In this document: in pieces, positions 1 to 9,365 of the stretch | How positions within the stretch are numbered: position 1 is the first letter of the stretch | Layout of the letters: every line of letters starts with the position of its first letter | Source of the DNA: Bacillus mycoides | GTDB taxonomy: Bacteria; Bacillota; Bacilli; Bacillales; Bacillaceae_G | DNA length: 64,000 bases | Assembly: GCF_001757995.1 (NCBI RefSeq) | Contig: NZ_LXLV01000066.1 | Coordinates: forward strand, 81,346-145,345 | Direction of reading: 5' to 3' | Program-made: the position numbers and the translations under genes | Notes under the pieces: generated by a model | What the model was told of the DNA's origin: nothing | The model's input: only the letters and a program-made list of their open reading frames with translations | Databases searched by the model: none

Positions 1-2263
1 CAGTCATAAATTCCAGCGTATAATTTGCTTTTAAATATGCAAGCTGATATCCGATCATACTGTAAGCTACAGCGTGACTTCGGTTAAAACCGTAATTCGC
101 AAATCTTACAATTAAATCGTAAATTTGTTCTGAAGATGTCTCGTCGTATCCGTTTTCCAAACAACCTTGAACAAAATGCTTACGTTCTTGATCTAAAATA
201 TCACGATTTTTTTTACTCACTGCACGGCGCAGCAAATCCGCTTCTCCAAGCGAAAATCCAGCTAACTTCGATGCGATTTGCATAATTTGTTCTTGGTATA
301 CAATTACGCCGTATGTTCTTTCTAAAATCGGCTTTAAATCCGGATGTAAATATTCAATTCGTCTTTTCCCATGCTTCGATTCAATAAAGGTTGGAATTTG
401 TTCCATCGGTCCTGGTCTGTATAGCGAGTTAACAGCGACTATGTCTTCAAATTCATTCGGTTTTAACCCACGAAGTACATTTCGCATACCACCTGATTCA
501 AGCTGGAATACACCTGTTGTATCCCCTCTTCCTAACAATTGAAACGTCTTTTCATCTTGCAAAGGTAAATTTCTTATATCAATTTGTTTCCCAGTTTTTT
601 CAACAATAAACTTTATAATATTTTCAAGTAACGTTAAATTACGTAAGCCTAAAAAGTCCATCTTGAGCAACCCAAGTTCTTCTAATGCATCAGCTGGATA
701 TTGCGTAACATAAACATCGTTATGCCCTTCTTGAATTGCTACACTTCCCGTTAACGGTTCTTGGCTCATAATCACGCCAGCTGCATGAATAGACGTATGA
801 CGCGGTAATCCCTCTACACGTTTTGCAATTTCAAACACACGCTCATGTAACAGATTCCCTTGTATAAACTCACGGAGCGATTGCGATTCCTCATATGCAT
901 CTTTTAACGTTATACCAAGCTTTGATGGGATAAGTTTTGAAAATATGTCAATATCTCTTGGCGGGAGCCCCATTACACGAGCAATGTCTCTAATTGCGGC
1001 TTTCGCTGCAAGAGTTCCGAACGTTACAATTTGAGCAACACGAAGCTGACCATATTTATCTTTCACATATCGAATCATCTCATCACGTCTTATATCTGGA
1101 AAATCAATATCAATATCTGGAAGTGTCACACGCTCAGGGTTTAAAAACCTTTCAAATAATAATTCATATTCAATCGGATCAATATCTGTAATTTCCAATA
1201 CGTAAGAAACGAGTGAACCAGCTGCCGATCCACGGCCTGGCCCAGTTAAAATATGATTTTCATGTGCATATTTCATAAAGTCCCATACGATGAGGAAATA
1301 ATCGCTAAATCCCATACGAGAAATAACATTTAATTCATGATCCAAACGTCTTATATGCGCTTCTTTCGGTACGCCATATCGTTTTTGCAAGCCCTCTTCA
1401 CAAACACGGCGCAAGTACATATCACTCGTCTCGTTAGATGGAACAGGAAACTTCGGTAGTTGATTTACATGGAAAGGAATTTCTACTTGGCAACGTTCCG
1501 CGATTGTTATTGTATTTTGAACCGCTTCCTCAGCATGAGAAAATAGTGCTTCCATTTCATCTGATGACTTTAAATAATACTGATCCGTTTTCATTCTCGG
1601 TCTATCTGGATCAGTCATTTTCGTTCCGCCTTCAACAGATAATAAACATTCATGAACAAGTGCGTCACTTTGATTAATATAGCGAACATCATTTGTTGCA
1701 ACGACTGGAACGTTTACCTTATTAATAAATTCAGGCAGTTTTTCTTGTAAAAGCAGTTCATCTTGAATCGCATGATGCTGCAAACTTATATAAAAATTGC
1801 TGAACATATTTTGATACGTATGAGCTACTTCTTCAGCCTGACTCTCTTTGTCTTCTAATAATAGCTGTTCAATCTCTCCGTCTTTCCCTGGTGAAATTGC
1901 AATTAATCCTTTCGCATAATGAGCAAGCCACTTCTTCGGAATACCTTCTTTTGACTTCGTCATAATGCTGCTAGAAATCTTTAATAAATTTTGATAGCCT
2001 ATTTCATTCTCAGCAAGTAAGACGAGTGGATAAGACCTTTCTTCTTCTTCACTAAAAATAGAAGCTGTTAAGCCGATAATAGGCTGTATACCATTTTTCT
2101 TGCATGCTTTATAAAACGGAATAACTCCATACATAACATTTTCATCTGTAATAGCCAGCGATGAAAATCCAAGCTCTTTCGCCCGAATGACAAGCTCATC
2201 AATTTTACAAGCACTTTTTAACAAACTAAAAACGGTTTGACATTGTAAATGCACAAACTTCAC
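1..2263 (-). CDS. dnaE: DNA polymerase III subunit alpha, DnaE type (3' end outside window)
   Basis: This is the error-prone replicative polymerase of Firmicutes, which extends primers before handing over to PolC. The frame is open to the window edge, so about 754 residues of a roughly 1,100-residue protein are visible. An N-terminal PHP domain starts the protein. The palm motif PDIDIDF puts the catalytic aspartates at about 383 and 385, and a third lies in MDFLGLRNL at about 536. Start is GTG, behind AGAGAGGG. The missing part (tau-binding, OB fold) lies to the left. The gene is divergent from ytrH. Identity is certain from the motifs. Confidence 0.97.
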   Translation of the reverse strand, partial: MKFVHLQCQTVFSLLKSACKIDELVIRAKELGFSSLAITDENVMYGVIPFYKACKKNGIQPIIGLTASIFSEEEERSYPLVLLAENEIGYQNLLKISSSIMTKSKEGIPKKWLAHYAKGLIAISPGKDGEIEQLLLEDKESQAEEVAHTYQNMFSNFYISLQHHAIQDELLLQEKLPEFINKVNVPVVATNDVRYINQSDALVHECLLSVEGGTKMTDPDRPRMKTDQYYLKSSDEMEALFSHAEEAVQNTITIAERCQVEIPFHVNQLPKFPVPSNETSDMYLRRVCEEGLQKRYGVPKEAHIRRLDHELNVISRMGFSDYFLIVWDFMKYAHENHILTGPGRGSAAGSLVSYVLEITDIDPIEYELLFERFLNPERVTLPDIDIDFPDIRRDEMIRYVKDKYGQLRVAQIVTFGTLAAKAAIRDIARVMGLPPRDIDIFSKLIPSKLGITLKDAYEESQSLREFIQGNLLHERVFEIAKRVEGLPRHTSIHAAGVIMSQEPLTGSVAIQEGHNDVYVTQYPADALEELGLLKMDFLGLRNLTLLENIIKFIVEKTGKQIDIRNLPLQDEKTFQLLGRGDTTGVFQLESGGMRNVLRGLKPNEFEDIVAVNSLYRPGPMEQIPTFIESKHGKRRIEYLHPDLKPILERTYGVIVYQEQIMQIASKLAGFSLGEADLLRRAVSKKNRDILDQERKHFVQGCLENGYDETSSEQIYDLIVRFANYGFNRSHAVAYSMIGYQLAYLKANYTLEFMT

Positions 2264-2298
2264 TGTTGTACCCTCTCTTTACCTATGTGACTACTTTT

Positions 2299-2328
2299 AT
2301 TATAGGTGATGGGGAAAGCGGAAATCAA
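2299..2328 (-). promoter_or_regulatory. SigA-type promoter of dnaE
   Basis: On the minus strand TTGATT and TATAAT are separated by 18 bases, and the -10 lies about 36 bases before the dnaE GTG. Seen by consensus match only. Confidence 0.55.
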
Positions 2329-2380
2329 AACATACTTCTCATACTTTGTCCATATATATGAAGAAGAAAGGGGAATGACG

Positions 2381-2719
2381 ATGGATGTAAGAGAACATAC
2401 TTTTTTCTCTCTGCTTATTATTAGTTATTTTATTGCCTTTGGAGTTATACTTGGTGGTTCATTAATTGGCGGATTTGGTGCATTTCTCATCGGAAAACCA
2501 GCTCTAACTTATATTAATCAATTCGCCCAAAATTTAAGAATTTGGGCACTCGTTGCAGCAATTGGCGGAACGTTCGATACCTTTTATAGCTTTGAAAGAA
2601 GCTTCTTTGGCGGAGATATGAAAGATATCGTAAAACAAATTCTCCTTATTTTTTTTGCAACTGGCGGTATGCAAACTGGTCTTATTATTATTAAATGGCT
2701 TACACAGGAACATGTATGA
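2381..2719 (+). CDS. ytrH: Sporulation membrane protein YtrH
   Basis: A 112-residue membrane protein with about three hydrophobic segments (residues 8-35, 50-70, 85-108), matching YtrH, which is needed for efficient sporulation in B. subtilis. The start chosen is the ATG at 2381, seven bases after GAAAGGGG. An upstream in-frame ATG at 2375 is too close to that site and the still earlier one has none. The stop overlaps the ytrI start (ATGA), so the two are probably translationally coupled. Confidence 0.85.
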   Translation: MDVREHTFFSLLIISYFIAFGVILGGSLIGGFGAFLIGKPALTYINQFAQNLRIWALVAAIGGTFDTFYSFERSFFGGDMKDIVKQILLIFFATGGMQTGLIIIKWLTQEHV

Positions 2720-3219
2720 GAGTACCCAGTGCCAATACAGCCAAAAGGTGGTATTTAGTTTTAGCTGGCGCTGCTGTTGGAGGAGTGTTGAGCTGGTTTA
2801 TTTTTTTGTACATATACGGTGTTTTTCAAGAAGAACAAGCTAGTAAAATAGCAGAACAAAAAGAAATCATCGAAAAACAAGAAGCAAAACTCCACGTCCT
2901 TCTCGAAGACCAAGAGAAATTGAACACAGAAAATAAACGGCTCTTAACAATTCAAGAAATCAAAATAAAAATTATAAATCGAAAAAAATATGATTTAGAC
3001 AATCTTACACTTGAAAACATGACCACTTCTATCCATAATGATCTCCAGCATCTTTTAACGAAAAACATTCAAAGCATCGCAAAAAATAAAGACCTGCTCA
3101 AAAAAGTCATCGAAAATAAAACGTACAAACATTACGATCGTATATACCGCTTTAAAGTAGACACAGTCTCTTTTGATACCGTACTTGAAATTAGTATTGA
3201 TATAGAGAAAGAAAAATAA
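2716..3219 (+). CDS. ytrI: Sporulation membrane protein YtrI
   Basis: A 167-residue protein, the family's usual length. It has one N-terminal transmembrane segment (about residues 14-36), then a charged stretch rich in Glu, Lys and Gln (about 40-80) that looks like a coiled coil, and a mixed C-terminal domain. It starts at the ATG overlapping the ytrH stop, with CAGGAA six bases upstream. In B. subtilis ytrH and ytrI form an operon needed for sporulation, and the same pair is seen here. Conserved family, mechanism unknown. Confidence 0.85.
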   Translation: MRVPSANTAKRWYLVLAGAAVGGVLSWFIFLYIYGVFQEEQASKIAEQKEIIEKQEAKLHVLLEDQEKLNTENKRLLTIQEIKIKIINRKKYDLDNLTLENMTTSIHNDLQHLLTKNIQSIAKNKDLLKKVIENKTYKHYDRIYRFKVDTVSFDTVLEISIDIEKEK

Positions 3220-3230
3220 CAAAACGCAAC

Positions 3231-3267
3231 GAAAAGAAGGAGGGCTTCTATGCCTCTCCTTCTTTTC
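3231..3267. terminator. Bidirectional intrinsic terminator between ytrI and nrnA
   Basis: A 12-base perfect stem, GAAAAGAAGGAG with CTCCTTCTTTTC, lies between two convergent genes. Confidence 0.75.
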
Positions 3268-3285
3268 ATTGCAACATATAATCGC

Positions 3286-4218
3286 TTATCTACACAGCTC
3301 ACGTAAATCAGCAAACAGGCGATCCGCTTCTTCCCAAGAAGATGCTTTTGCACCAGAAGCCATCGGATGTCCTCCGCCATTATATTGCATTGCTAATTTA
3401 TTAATAACTGGTCCTTTTGAACGAAGACGAACACGAATAACATCGTCTTCTTCTAAAAATAGAACCCATGCCTTTAATCCATCAATATTACCAAGCGCTC
3501 CAACAACAGCAGATGCTTCGGTAGAAAGTACATCAAACTCTTCTAGTACCTCTTTCGTTAATTTAATGTACGCTGCGCCTTCTTCTACCATTGTAAAGTT
3601 TTGTAAAATATAACCATTTAAACGAGCGATCTTTTCTTTTGTCTTATACATTTCATTGTATAGATCCGTAAATTTAACATCCATTTCAACAAGCTCACTT
3701 ACGTAACGAAGTGTTTTCGCTGTTGTATTCGGGAATAAGAAACGACCTGTATCTCCAACAATACCCGCTAAAATAAGGCGAGCTGCTTCCTTTGAAATCG
3801 TTAACCCTTTATCTTTTCCATAACTGTAAAACTCATAAATCATTTCACTTGTAGAACTAGCTGCCGTATCCACCCACGTAATATCTCCGTACGGGTCTTC
3901 ATTCGGATGATGATCAATTTTAATTAACATCTTTCCTTTTGCATAACGCTGATCACAAACACGCTCTTGATTTGCTGTATCACAAACAATAACAAGTGCA
4001 TCTTCATATACACTATCTTCAATATCATCCATTACTCGTAAAAATGATAAAGAAGGCTCGTTGTACCCAACCATATAAATATTTTTCTCTGGAAACGATT
4101 CTTGCAGAATTGTACCAAGTCCGCACTGAGAACCTAACGCATCTGGATCCGGACGTACATGACGATGAATAATAATTGTATCAAACTCTTTAATTGCTCC
4201 TAAAATTTGCTCATGCAT
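3286..4218 (-). CDS. nrnA: Bifunctional oligoribonuclease / pAp phosphatase NrnA
   Basis: A DHH/DHHA1 phosphoesterase that degrades nanoRNAs and dephosphorylates 3'-phosphoadenosine 5'-phosphate. Visible motifs are HRHVRPDPDALGS (residues 18-30, metal ligands D24 and D26), DHHPN (about 102-106) and the C-terminal GGGHPMASGAK of DHHA1 (about 285-295). The length of 310 residues fits. The ATG at 4218 has AAAAGGAG nine bases upstream. The frame is open 29 codons further, but that stretch has no ribosome site and runs into a bcr1 repeat, so it is not taken as coding. Confidence 0.93.
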   Translation of the reverse strand: MHEQILGAIKEFDTIIIHRHVRPDPDALGSQCGLGTILQESFPEKNIYMVGYNEPSLSFLRVMDDIEDSVYEDALVIVCDTANQERVCDQRYAKGKMLIKIDHHPNEDPYGDITWVDTAASSTSEMIYEFYSYGKDKGLTISKEAARLILAGIVGDTGRFLFPNTTAKTLRYVSELVEMDVKFTDLYNEMYKTKEKIARLNGYILQNFTMVEEGAAYIKLTKEVLEEFDVLSTEASAVVGALGNIDGLKAWVLFLEEDDVIRVRLRSKGPVINKLAMQYNGGGHPMASGAKASSWEEADRLFADLRELCR

Positions 4219-4251
4219 ATGTATAATCTCCTTTTTATTCAACTTCTTCAT

Positions 4252-4410
4252 TTTATTCCGCATTAACGTGTAGTAAGACTCCCGCCTCAAAAGTATTAAA
4301 AACAATGGGGCAAAATTAAGTGGGAGCCCAGATGCACGTAAAAGCCTGATTGGTGAGGGCTAATAATTAGTACGTGGGATCTCCCCATACTAATTAAAGT
4401 TTCACTTTAT
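4252..4410 (-). repeat. bcr1 repeat, copy A (diverged)
   Basis: A 159-base element bounded by TTTAT on both sides, the same ends as the other copies here. It carries the bcr1 blocks CGCATTAACG, a GACTCCCGCCTC block and AAAGTTTCACTTTAT in reverse orientation. It is more diverged internally than copies B, C and E, but its outer stem is kept by paired changes. It lies in the nrnA 5' region, 34 bases from the start codon. Confidence 0.85.
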
Positions 4411-4533
4411 CCCCCATTATAACGGAAAACATTTCATACATGCGAACAATTGCTTTATAATAAAAATTAGAAAGTTTAGATTTTTCTTTTTTCTAAATTG
4501 TTATTTTTATACCAATCGATGGGAGCGTGTATT

Positions 4534-4839
4534 ATGCCAGTATTCGTCTTTTGTATTATCATCTCATTTGTGTTGTACCTCTTCTACAAAACAAAATTCT
4601 TGCGTACAAACCGTCCAATGGAGAAAGGTTGGCTCTCAGGAAAATCCGCAATGGCACTCGGCTTATTCGTCCTATTCTTTGGGATAAACCAATTCTTTTT
4701 AGAACTTTCAACTGCGCGCATTATCGTTGGTGTTTTGTTTATTTTACTTGGCAGTGCGAGTACATTTAATGGATTCCGTCAATATAAACACTTTCTACCA
4801 TTAGCAGTCAAAGAAGCCGAATCTTATAAAACAACGTAA
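4534..4839 (+). CDS. ytpI: YtpI-family membrane protein
   Basis: A 101-residue protein with three hydrophobic segments (about 2-20, 38-55, 62-80) and no catalytic motif. It matches the YtpI family by length and by its place between nrnA and ytoI. The start is the ATG at 4534, eight bases after GGGAG. Twelve codons of upstream open frame lack a ribosome site. Function unknown. Confidence 0.75.
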   Translation: MPVFVFCIIISFVLYLFYKTKFLRTNRPMEKGWLSGKSAMALGLFVLFFGINQFFLELSTARIIVGVLFILLGSASTFNGFRQYKHFLPLAVKEAESYKTT

Positions 4840-4868
4840 AAAAAGCATCAATATTGTGATGCTTTTTT
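4839..4868. terminator. Bidirectional terminator, ytpI / DUF3949
   Basis: A 12-base perfect stem, AAAAAAGCATCA with TGATGCTTTTTT, has a six-base loop. The last codons of the convergent minus-strand gene are encoded inside it. Confidence 0.8.
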
Positions 4869-5111
4869 ACGTCCCTTAACTTTCAAAATCATATATGCAA
4901 CAAACGCAGATGGTATATTAAAGAGATTACCTTGCACGTGAAAATGTAATTGCTCTTCTTCAAAAGACATCTGTTTGTATAGTTCTTGCTGAGATAATCC
5001 TGTTCGTTTCTTTTTTTCATTTAATCCTTGTAAGTATAAGTATTGAATTGGTATCATCACAAGGAAATAAAAGAGCGCGATACCACCAAAAAAGAGTAAT
5101 TCTGATGACAT
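4848..5111 (-). CDS. DUF3949-like small membrane protein
   Basis: An 87-residue protein with an N-terminal transmembrane segment (about 5-27), a charged Lys/Glu/Gln-rich middle, and a weaker hydrophobic patch near 60-75. The start is set by GGAAGGGGG nine bases upstream of ATG at 5111. That site sits inside the upstream open frame, which rules out the earlier ATG. I recall this as the DUF3949 family, with no known function. It converges on ytpI. Confidence 0.6.
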   Translation of the reverse strand: MSSELLFFGGIALFYFLVMIPIQYLYLQGLNEKKKRTGLSQQELYKQMSFEEEQLHFHVQGNLFNIPSAFVAYMILKVKGRKKASQY

Positions 5112-5292
5112 ATTGCATCCCCCTTCCGACATCCATTATATTACAATCTAATTATATCATAGTATGCAATCTAAATGAATTAATATTCTGTTTTTTCTAA
5201 TTATACAATTATCTCTCCTTAAATATATCCTGCTACTCCTTTGCTTTCCCGCTAAAACTCTTCCACATCTTTAGCAACAGCTTCAAAACCCA

Positions 5293-5449
5293 ATAAAGCG
5301 AAACTTTAATCAGTGGGGGGTTTGTCCATCCCCCACTGATTATTAGCCTTCACCAATCCCGCATTAACGGGCAGTTATCTCCCACCTAACTTCCTCGCAT
5401 TCGCCGAATTTTGAGGTGGGAGTCTTACTGCCCGTTAATGCGGGATAAA
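5293..5449 (+). repeat. bcr1 repeat, copy B
   Basis: A 157-base element flanked by ATAAA on both sides. It contains the CAGTGGGG...CCCCACTG hairpin and the CTCCCACCT...AGGTGGGAG long-range stem. It fills most of the gap between the DUF3949 gene and ytoI, and its right end abuts the ytoI terminator. Confidence 0.92.
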
Positions 5450-5451
5450 AC

Positions 5452-5489
5452 AAAAAAAGATGGAACAAACCAAAGCGATTTGTTCCATC
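5452..5489 (-). terminator. ytoI terminator
   Basis: Stem GATGGAACAAA / TTTGTTCCATC, followed on the minus strand by a run of seven U. Confidence 0.8.
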
Positions 5490-5492
5490 TTT

Positions 5493-6806
5493 TTATTTAT
5501 CGATCAATTGCACCATAAGCAACGCTTTCCCAACGACATTACCTTCATGATGCACTTCTACATCAACCTTACCAAATTTACGGCCAATTTCTAATACTTT
5601 CGGATGAACCGATACAACATTATCAATTTGAACCGGTTTTACAAAATAAATTGTTAAGTTCTCAACAATTGAATCGCTCTTCTTCTGCGCACGAATGACG
5701 CGGTTTGTTGCTTCTGTCACAATTGTTGTGAATACACCGTAAGATAACGTCCCGATTGAATTCGTCATTTGTGGTGTCACTGAAAATTGATATAAATGCT
5801 CATTTTTTGCTTCTTTCGGCGTCATAAATTGATTCGTTACAATGTCATCAATCGTTTCACCAACTTGTGGTTGACGCTGAATCATCTGCAAGGCCTGAAG
5901 TACATCTTGACGACTAATGATACCTTGCAATTTATTTCCATCCTCCACAACAGGAAGTAATTCAATACCTTCCCACACCATCATACGTGCTGCAGCTGCG
6001 ACAGACATTTTTCCATTTACCGTAATAGGGTGTTTCGTCATCACTTTATCAATCGGTGTATCTTTCGCAACACCAATCATATCTTTCGAAGTTACGATAC
6101 CTAACACCTTTTTATTTTCATCCACAATTGGATAGCGTCCATGCATCGTCTCTTCATTGTACTCATGCCATTTCTGCACTATGTCACTAGGCTTTAAATA
6201 TAGTGTTTCTTCAATTGGTGTTAAAATATCTTCAACTAGTACAATTTCTTTCTTAATAAGTTGATCATAAATTGCACGGTTAATTAACGTTGCGACCGTA
6301 AATGTATCATAACTACTCGAAATAATTGGCAATTTCAATTCATCTGCTAACTTTTTCACATGCTCTTCTGTATCAAATCCACCTGTAATTAATACAGCAG
6401 CCCCTGTTTCTAATGCTAATTGATGTGCGTTCGTACGGTTACCGATAATAAGTAAGTTACCCGCTTCTGTATAGCGCATCATCGCTTCTAATTTCATAGC
6501 CCCAATAACGAATTTATTTAACGTTTTATGTAGTCCTTCTCTGCCCCCAAGTACCTGGCCATCAACAATGTTAACGACTTCTGCATATGTCAGTTTTTCG
6601 ATATTCTCTTTCTTCTTTTGCTCAATTCGAATTGTTCCGACACGTTCAATTGTACTAACATACCCTTTATTTTCTGCATCTTTAATTGCACGGTAAGCTG
6701 TCCCTTCACTTACACTTAAATCTTTCGCAATTTGCCGCACAGAAATTTTATGCCCTACTGGCAGGCTATTAATATGTTCTAAAATTTGATTATGCTTGGT
6801 AGCCAA
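5493..6806 (-). CDS. ytoI: YtoI: winged-helix / DRTGG / CBS pair / hotdog regulator
   Basis: A 437-residue protein. Its order is an N-terminal winged helix (about 1-65, with SVRQIAKDLSVSEGTAYRAI), a DRTGG-like domain (about 80-190), two CBS motifs (about 195-310) and a C-terminal hotdog thioesterase-like fold (about 330-437). CBS pairs usually bind adenine nucleotides, so it is probably a cytosolic nucleotide or acyl-CoA sensor. Streptococcal SpxR has the same domains. The start is TTG at 6806, preceded by GGTGAAA. Domain assignment is good; the ligand and target are unknown. Confidence 0.87.
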   Translation of the reverse strand: MATKHNQILEHINSLPVGHKISVRQIAKDLSVSEGTAYRAIKDAENKGYVSTIERVGTIRIEQKKKENIEKLTYAEVVNIVDGQVLGGREGLHKTLNKFVIGAMKLEAMMRYTEAGNLLIIGNRTNAHQLALETGAAVLITGGFDTEEHVKKLADELKLPIISSSYDTFTVATLINRAIYDQLIKKEIVLVEDILTPIEETLYLKPSDIVQKWHEYNEETMHGRYPIVDENKKVLGIVTSKDMIGVAKDTPIDKVMTKHPITVNGKMSVAAAARMMVWEGIELLPVVEDGNKLQGIISRQDVLQALQMIQRQPQVGETIDDIVTNQFMTPKEAKNEHLYQFSVTPQMTNSIGTLSYGVFTTIVTEATNRVIRAQKKSDSIVENLTIYFVKPVQIDNVVSVHPKVLEIGRKFGKVDVEVHHEGNVVGKALLMVQLIDK

Positions 6807-6952
6807 ATGGTTTCACCATACTTTCTTTTCCCTAAATTCTTCATGTGTTGTATTTTCAGTATACTATATTTTCAAAACTGTTACACTCTCTCTTTGTATA
6901 CCTGTACTATTTTTTTTATAACAAAATAACCCTTACATTCCACCAGTCATTC

Positions 6953-6970
6953 CATTACAACAATGTAATG
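6953..6970. promoter_or_regulatory. Perfect 18-base palindrome between ytoI and a small gene
   Basis: CATTACA-ACAA-TGTAATG has seven-base perfect arms. It lies about 80 bases upstream of the small gene at 7051 and 147 bases upstream of ytoI, in a divergent gap. It could be an operator; no function is shown. Confidence 0.35.
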
Positions 6971-7050
6971 CTGTTGTCATCTCGTTCGATAGTTTGTCCA
7001 CTCGATTCCATATACAATTAAGACAAGAAATGAAACAAAGGAGCGAATAA

Positions 7051-7212
7051 ATGATGAAAAAATTTTTAGGAGTTGTAGGTGCTGTATTTTTAGCTTTCGT
7101 AGATGGAAAAAAAGTTGCAATGGAGTTGAATGAAACACCCGAACAGCCACTTCCAAAAAGAAAAGAATCACCAAAACAAGTGCAAACTTTAAAAACTGTA
7201 CTACACACATAA
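7051..7212 (+). CDS. Small secreted or membrane-associated protein, 53 aa
   Basis: The frame starts with ATG at 7051 (a second ATG is at 7054), seven bases after AAAGGAG, and is followed by a strong terminator. The N-terminal 16 residues are hydrophobic after two lysines, like a short signal or anchor. The rest is charged and Pro/Lys rich. I do not recognise the family. The ribosome site and terminator are the support for it being a gene. Confidence 0.6.
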   Translation: MMKKFLGVVGAVFLAFVDGKKVAMELNETPEQPLPKRKESPKQVQTLKTVLHT

Positions 7213-7213
7213 A

Positions 7214-7254
7214 AAACCCTTCACTTGTCGTTTCAAATGAAGGGTTTCTCTTTT
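7214..7254 (+). terminator. Terminator after the 53-aa gene
   Basis: Stem AAACCCTTCA / TGAAGGGTTT followed by TCTCTTTT. It converges with ytkL and may serve both strands. Confidence 0.7.
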
Positions 7255-7936
7255 ATAGTGTAATACTTTCTCCAGCTTCTAATACTTTCCCTGTACAATT
7301 TTGTAGCTTTTCTACAAATTGATATGGATCTTGTTCAATAACTGGGAACGTATTGTAGTGCATCGGTACAACCGTTTTCGCACCAATCCATTTTGCAGCT
7401 AAAACAGCATCTTCTGGCCCCATTGTGAAATTATCACCAATTGGTAAAAATGCTACATCAATATTATTAAGTTCTCCAATTAACTTCATATCAGAGAACA
7501 GTGCAGTATCTCCCGCATGATATACCGTTTTCTCCTCTGCCATAAACAAAATACCAGCTGGCATACCTGTATATGTAATCGTCTTATTTTCTTCATCAAT
7601 ATAACTAGAGCCGTGGAATGCTTGAGTAAATTTCACTTTTCCGAAGTCAAATTCATGTGAACCACCAATATGCATTGGATGTGTATTTACACCTTGCCAT
7701 CCTAAAAATGTCGCTAGTTCAAACGGCGCTATAACAACTGCATTATTTTTCTTCGCAAGCTCTACTGTATCTCCAACATGATCACCATGTCCATGAGATA
7801 AAAGAATTGCGTCCACATTTACATCTCCAGCTTTTAAATCTGTTGTCGGATTCCCTGTTAAAAATGGGTCAATTAAAATAACTTTTCCATTCGTTTCAAT
7901 CTTTACAACTGAATGCCCGTGATACGATACTTTCAT
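7253..7936 (-). CDS. ytkL: UPF0173 metal-dependent hydrolase YtkL
   Basis: A 227-residue metallo-beta-lactamase-fold protein. The metal-binding motif HGHGDH lies near residues 50-55, with further ligands in [15 protein letters not shown] and the C-terminal PMHYNTFP. The family has no agreed physiological substrate. Two adjacent ATGs follow GGGGAGG; the second, at 7936, has better spacing (nine bases) and gives the family length. Its end abuts the terminator of the convergent small gene. Confidence 0.88.
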   Translation of the reverse strand: MKVSYHGHSVVKIETNGKVILIDPFLTGNPTTDLKAGDVNVDAILLSHGHGDHVGDTVELAKKNNAVVIAPFELATFLGWQGVNTHPMHIGGSHEFDFGKVKFTQAFHGSSYIDEENKTITYTGMPAGILFMAEEKTVYHAGDTALFSDMKLIGELNNIDVAFLPIGDNFTMGPEDAVLAAKWIGAKTVVPMHYNTFPVIEQDPYQFVEKLQNCTGKVLEAGESITL

Positions 7937-8085
7937 CATTACATTCCTCCCCTATTCACATTCTCACTTTTTATTCTACATGATTTCTCAATTCCCTGTC
8001 TTTTCTAACATCTATTTACTTGTCATAACGCTTTCCTCCGATGTAAAGTTATATTTGTAATTAAATATCTCGGGGGTGCCAATCG

Positions 8086-9183
8086 ATGAATGCTAGATTA
8101 GAAAATTTAATGCAATGGCTAAAAGAAAAAAATGTAGAAGCTGCCTTCTTAACTTCTACACCAAACGTTTTCTACATGACGAACTTCCACTGTGAACCAC
8201 ATGAAAGACTACTTGGTATGTTTGTATTCCAAGAAAAAGAGCCTATTTTAATTTGTCCTAAAATGGAAGAAGGTCAAGCACGTAACGCTGGCTGGGCACA
8301 TGAAATTATCGGATTTACTGATACTGACAGACCATGGGATATGATTGCAAAAGCAATTAAAGATCGTGGTATTGATGCAAATGCAGTTGCAATTGAAAAA
8401 GAACATTTAAACGTAGAGCGTTACGAAGAATTAACAAAATTATTCCCAAATGCAGCTTTCAAATCAGCTGAAGAGAAAGTTCGCGAGCTTCGCTTAATTA
8501 AAGACGAAAAAGAACTTTCTATTTTACGTGAAGCAGCTAAAATGGCAGACTATGCTGTTGAAGTTGGTGTAAATGCAATTAAAGAAAATCGTAGCGAGCT
8601 AGAAGTATTAGCAATTATTGAGCATGAATTAAAAACAAAAGGCATCCATAAAATGTCATTCGATACGATGGTATTAGCAGGTGCAAACTCTGCTCTTCCA
8701 CACGGTATTCCAGGCGCAAACAAAATGAAACGCGGCGATTTCGTACTATTTGATTTAGGTGTAATCATTGAAGGTTATTGCTCTGACATTACACGTACAG
8801 TAGCATTTGGTGATATTTCTGAAGAACAAACTCGTATTTACAACACTGTACTTGCTGGACAACTACAAGCAGTTGAAGCATGTAAACCAGGCGTTACATT
8901 TGGTGCAATTGACAACGCTGCTCGCTCTGTTATTGCAGATGCAGGTTACGGAGACTTCTTCCCACACCGCCTTGGTCACGGACTTGGAATTAGCGTACAC
9001 GAATATCCAGATGTAAAAGAAGGCAACGAGTCTCTATTAAGAGAAGGTATGGTCTTCACAATCGAGCCAGGTATTTACGTACCAAACGTAGGTGGCGTTC
9101 GTATTGAAGATGATATTTACATCACAAAAGACGGATCAGAAATTTTAACGAAGTTCCCGAAAGAATTACAATTTGTGAAATAA
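8086..9183 (+). CDS. M24 family Xaa-Pro dipeptidase/aminopeptidase
   Basis: A 365-residue cytosolic metallopeptidase cleaving next to proline. The N-terminal creatinase-type domain covers about 1-130 and the pita-bread catalytic domain about 135-360. The full dimetal ligand set is present: D223, D234, H298 (in GHGLG), E327 (in TIEPGIY) and E341 (in RIEDD), so it should be active. The length is nearest to B. subtilis YkvY/PapB and it is probably listed as pepQ. The start is ATG at 8086 behind GGGGGTG. The stop TAA is directly followed by a bcr1 copy. Confidence 0.88.
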   Translation: MNARLENLMQWLKEKNVEAAFLTSTPNVFYMTNFHCEPHERLLGMFVFQEKEPILICPKMEEGQARNAGWAHEIIGFTDTDRPWDMIAKAIKDRGIDANAVAIEKEHLNVERYEELTKLFPNAAFKSAEEKVRELRLIKDEKELSILREAAKMADYAVEVGVNAIKENRSELEVLAIIEHELKTKGIHKMSFDTMVLAGANSALPHGIPGANKMKRGDFVLFDLGVIIEGYCSDITRTVAFGDISEEQTRIYNTVLAGQLQAVEACKPGVTFGAIDNAARSVIADAGYGDFFPHRLGHGLGISVHEYPDVKEGNESLLREGMVFTIEPGIYVPNVGGVRIEDDIYITKDGSEILTKFPKELQFVK

Positions 9184-9339
9184 TAAAGTGAAACTTTAAT
9201 CAGTGGGGGTTTTGTTCATCCCCCACTGATTATTAGTTGAACCAATCGGGCGTTTACGGGCAGTTGATCTCCCACCTAACTTCTTTGCTCCAGCCGAATT
9301 TTGAGGTGGGAGTCTTACTGCCCGTTAATGCGGGATAAA
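9183..9339 (+). repeat. bcr1 repeat, copy C
   Basis: A 157-base element bounded by ATAAA. Its first base is the last base of the peptidase stop codon, and its right end runs straight into the A-tract of an intrinsic terminator. So it appears inserted between a gene and its terminator. Confidence 0.93.
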
Positions 9340-9365
9340 AAAGGTAGCGTGATTGCTACCTTTTT
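9337..9365. terminator. Bidirectional terminator
   Basis: An 11-base stem, AAAAAGGTAGC / GCTACCTTTTT, with a seven-base loop. Confidence 0.8.

Noticed and set aside
1-2263. dnaE as a pseudogene because its frame has no stop in the window
   Set aside because: It is simply cut by the window edge; all visible catalytic motifs are intact.
4219-4305. Longer NrnA reading frame starting at 4305
   Set aside because: No ribosome site, and the extra codons lie in bcr1 copy A; the ATG at 4218 has a strong site and gives the family length.
7253-7939. Beta-lactamase resistance gene
   Set aside because: The fold is metallo-beta-lactamase, but the sequence is the conserved UPF0173 housekeeping family.
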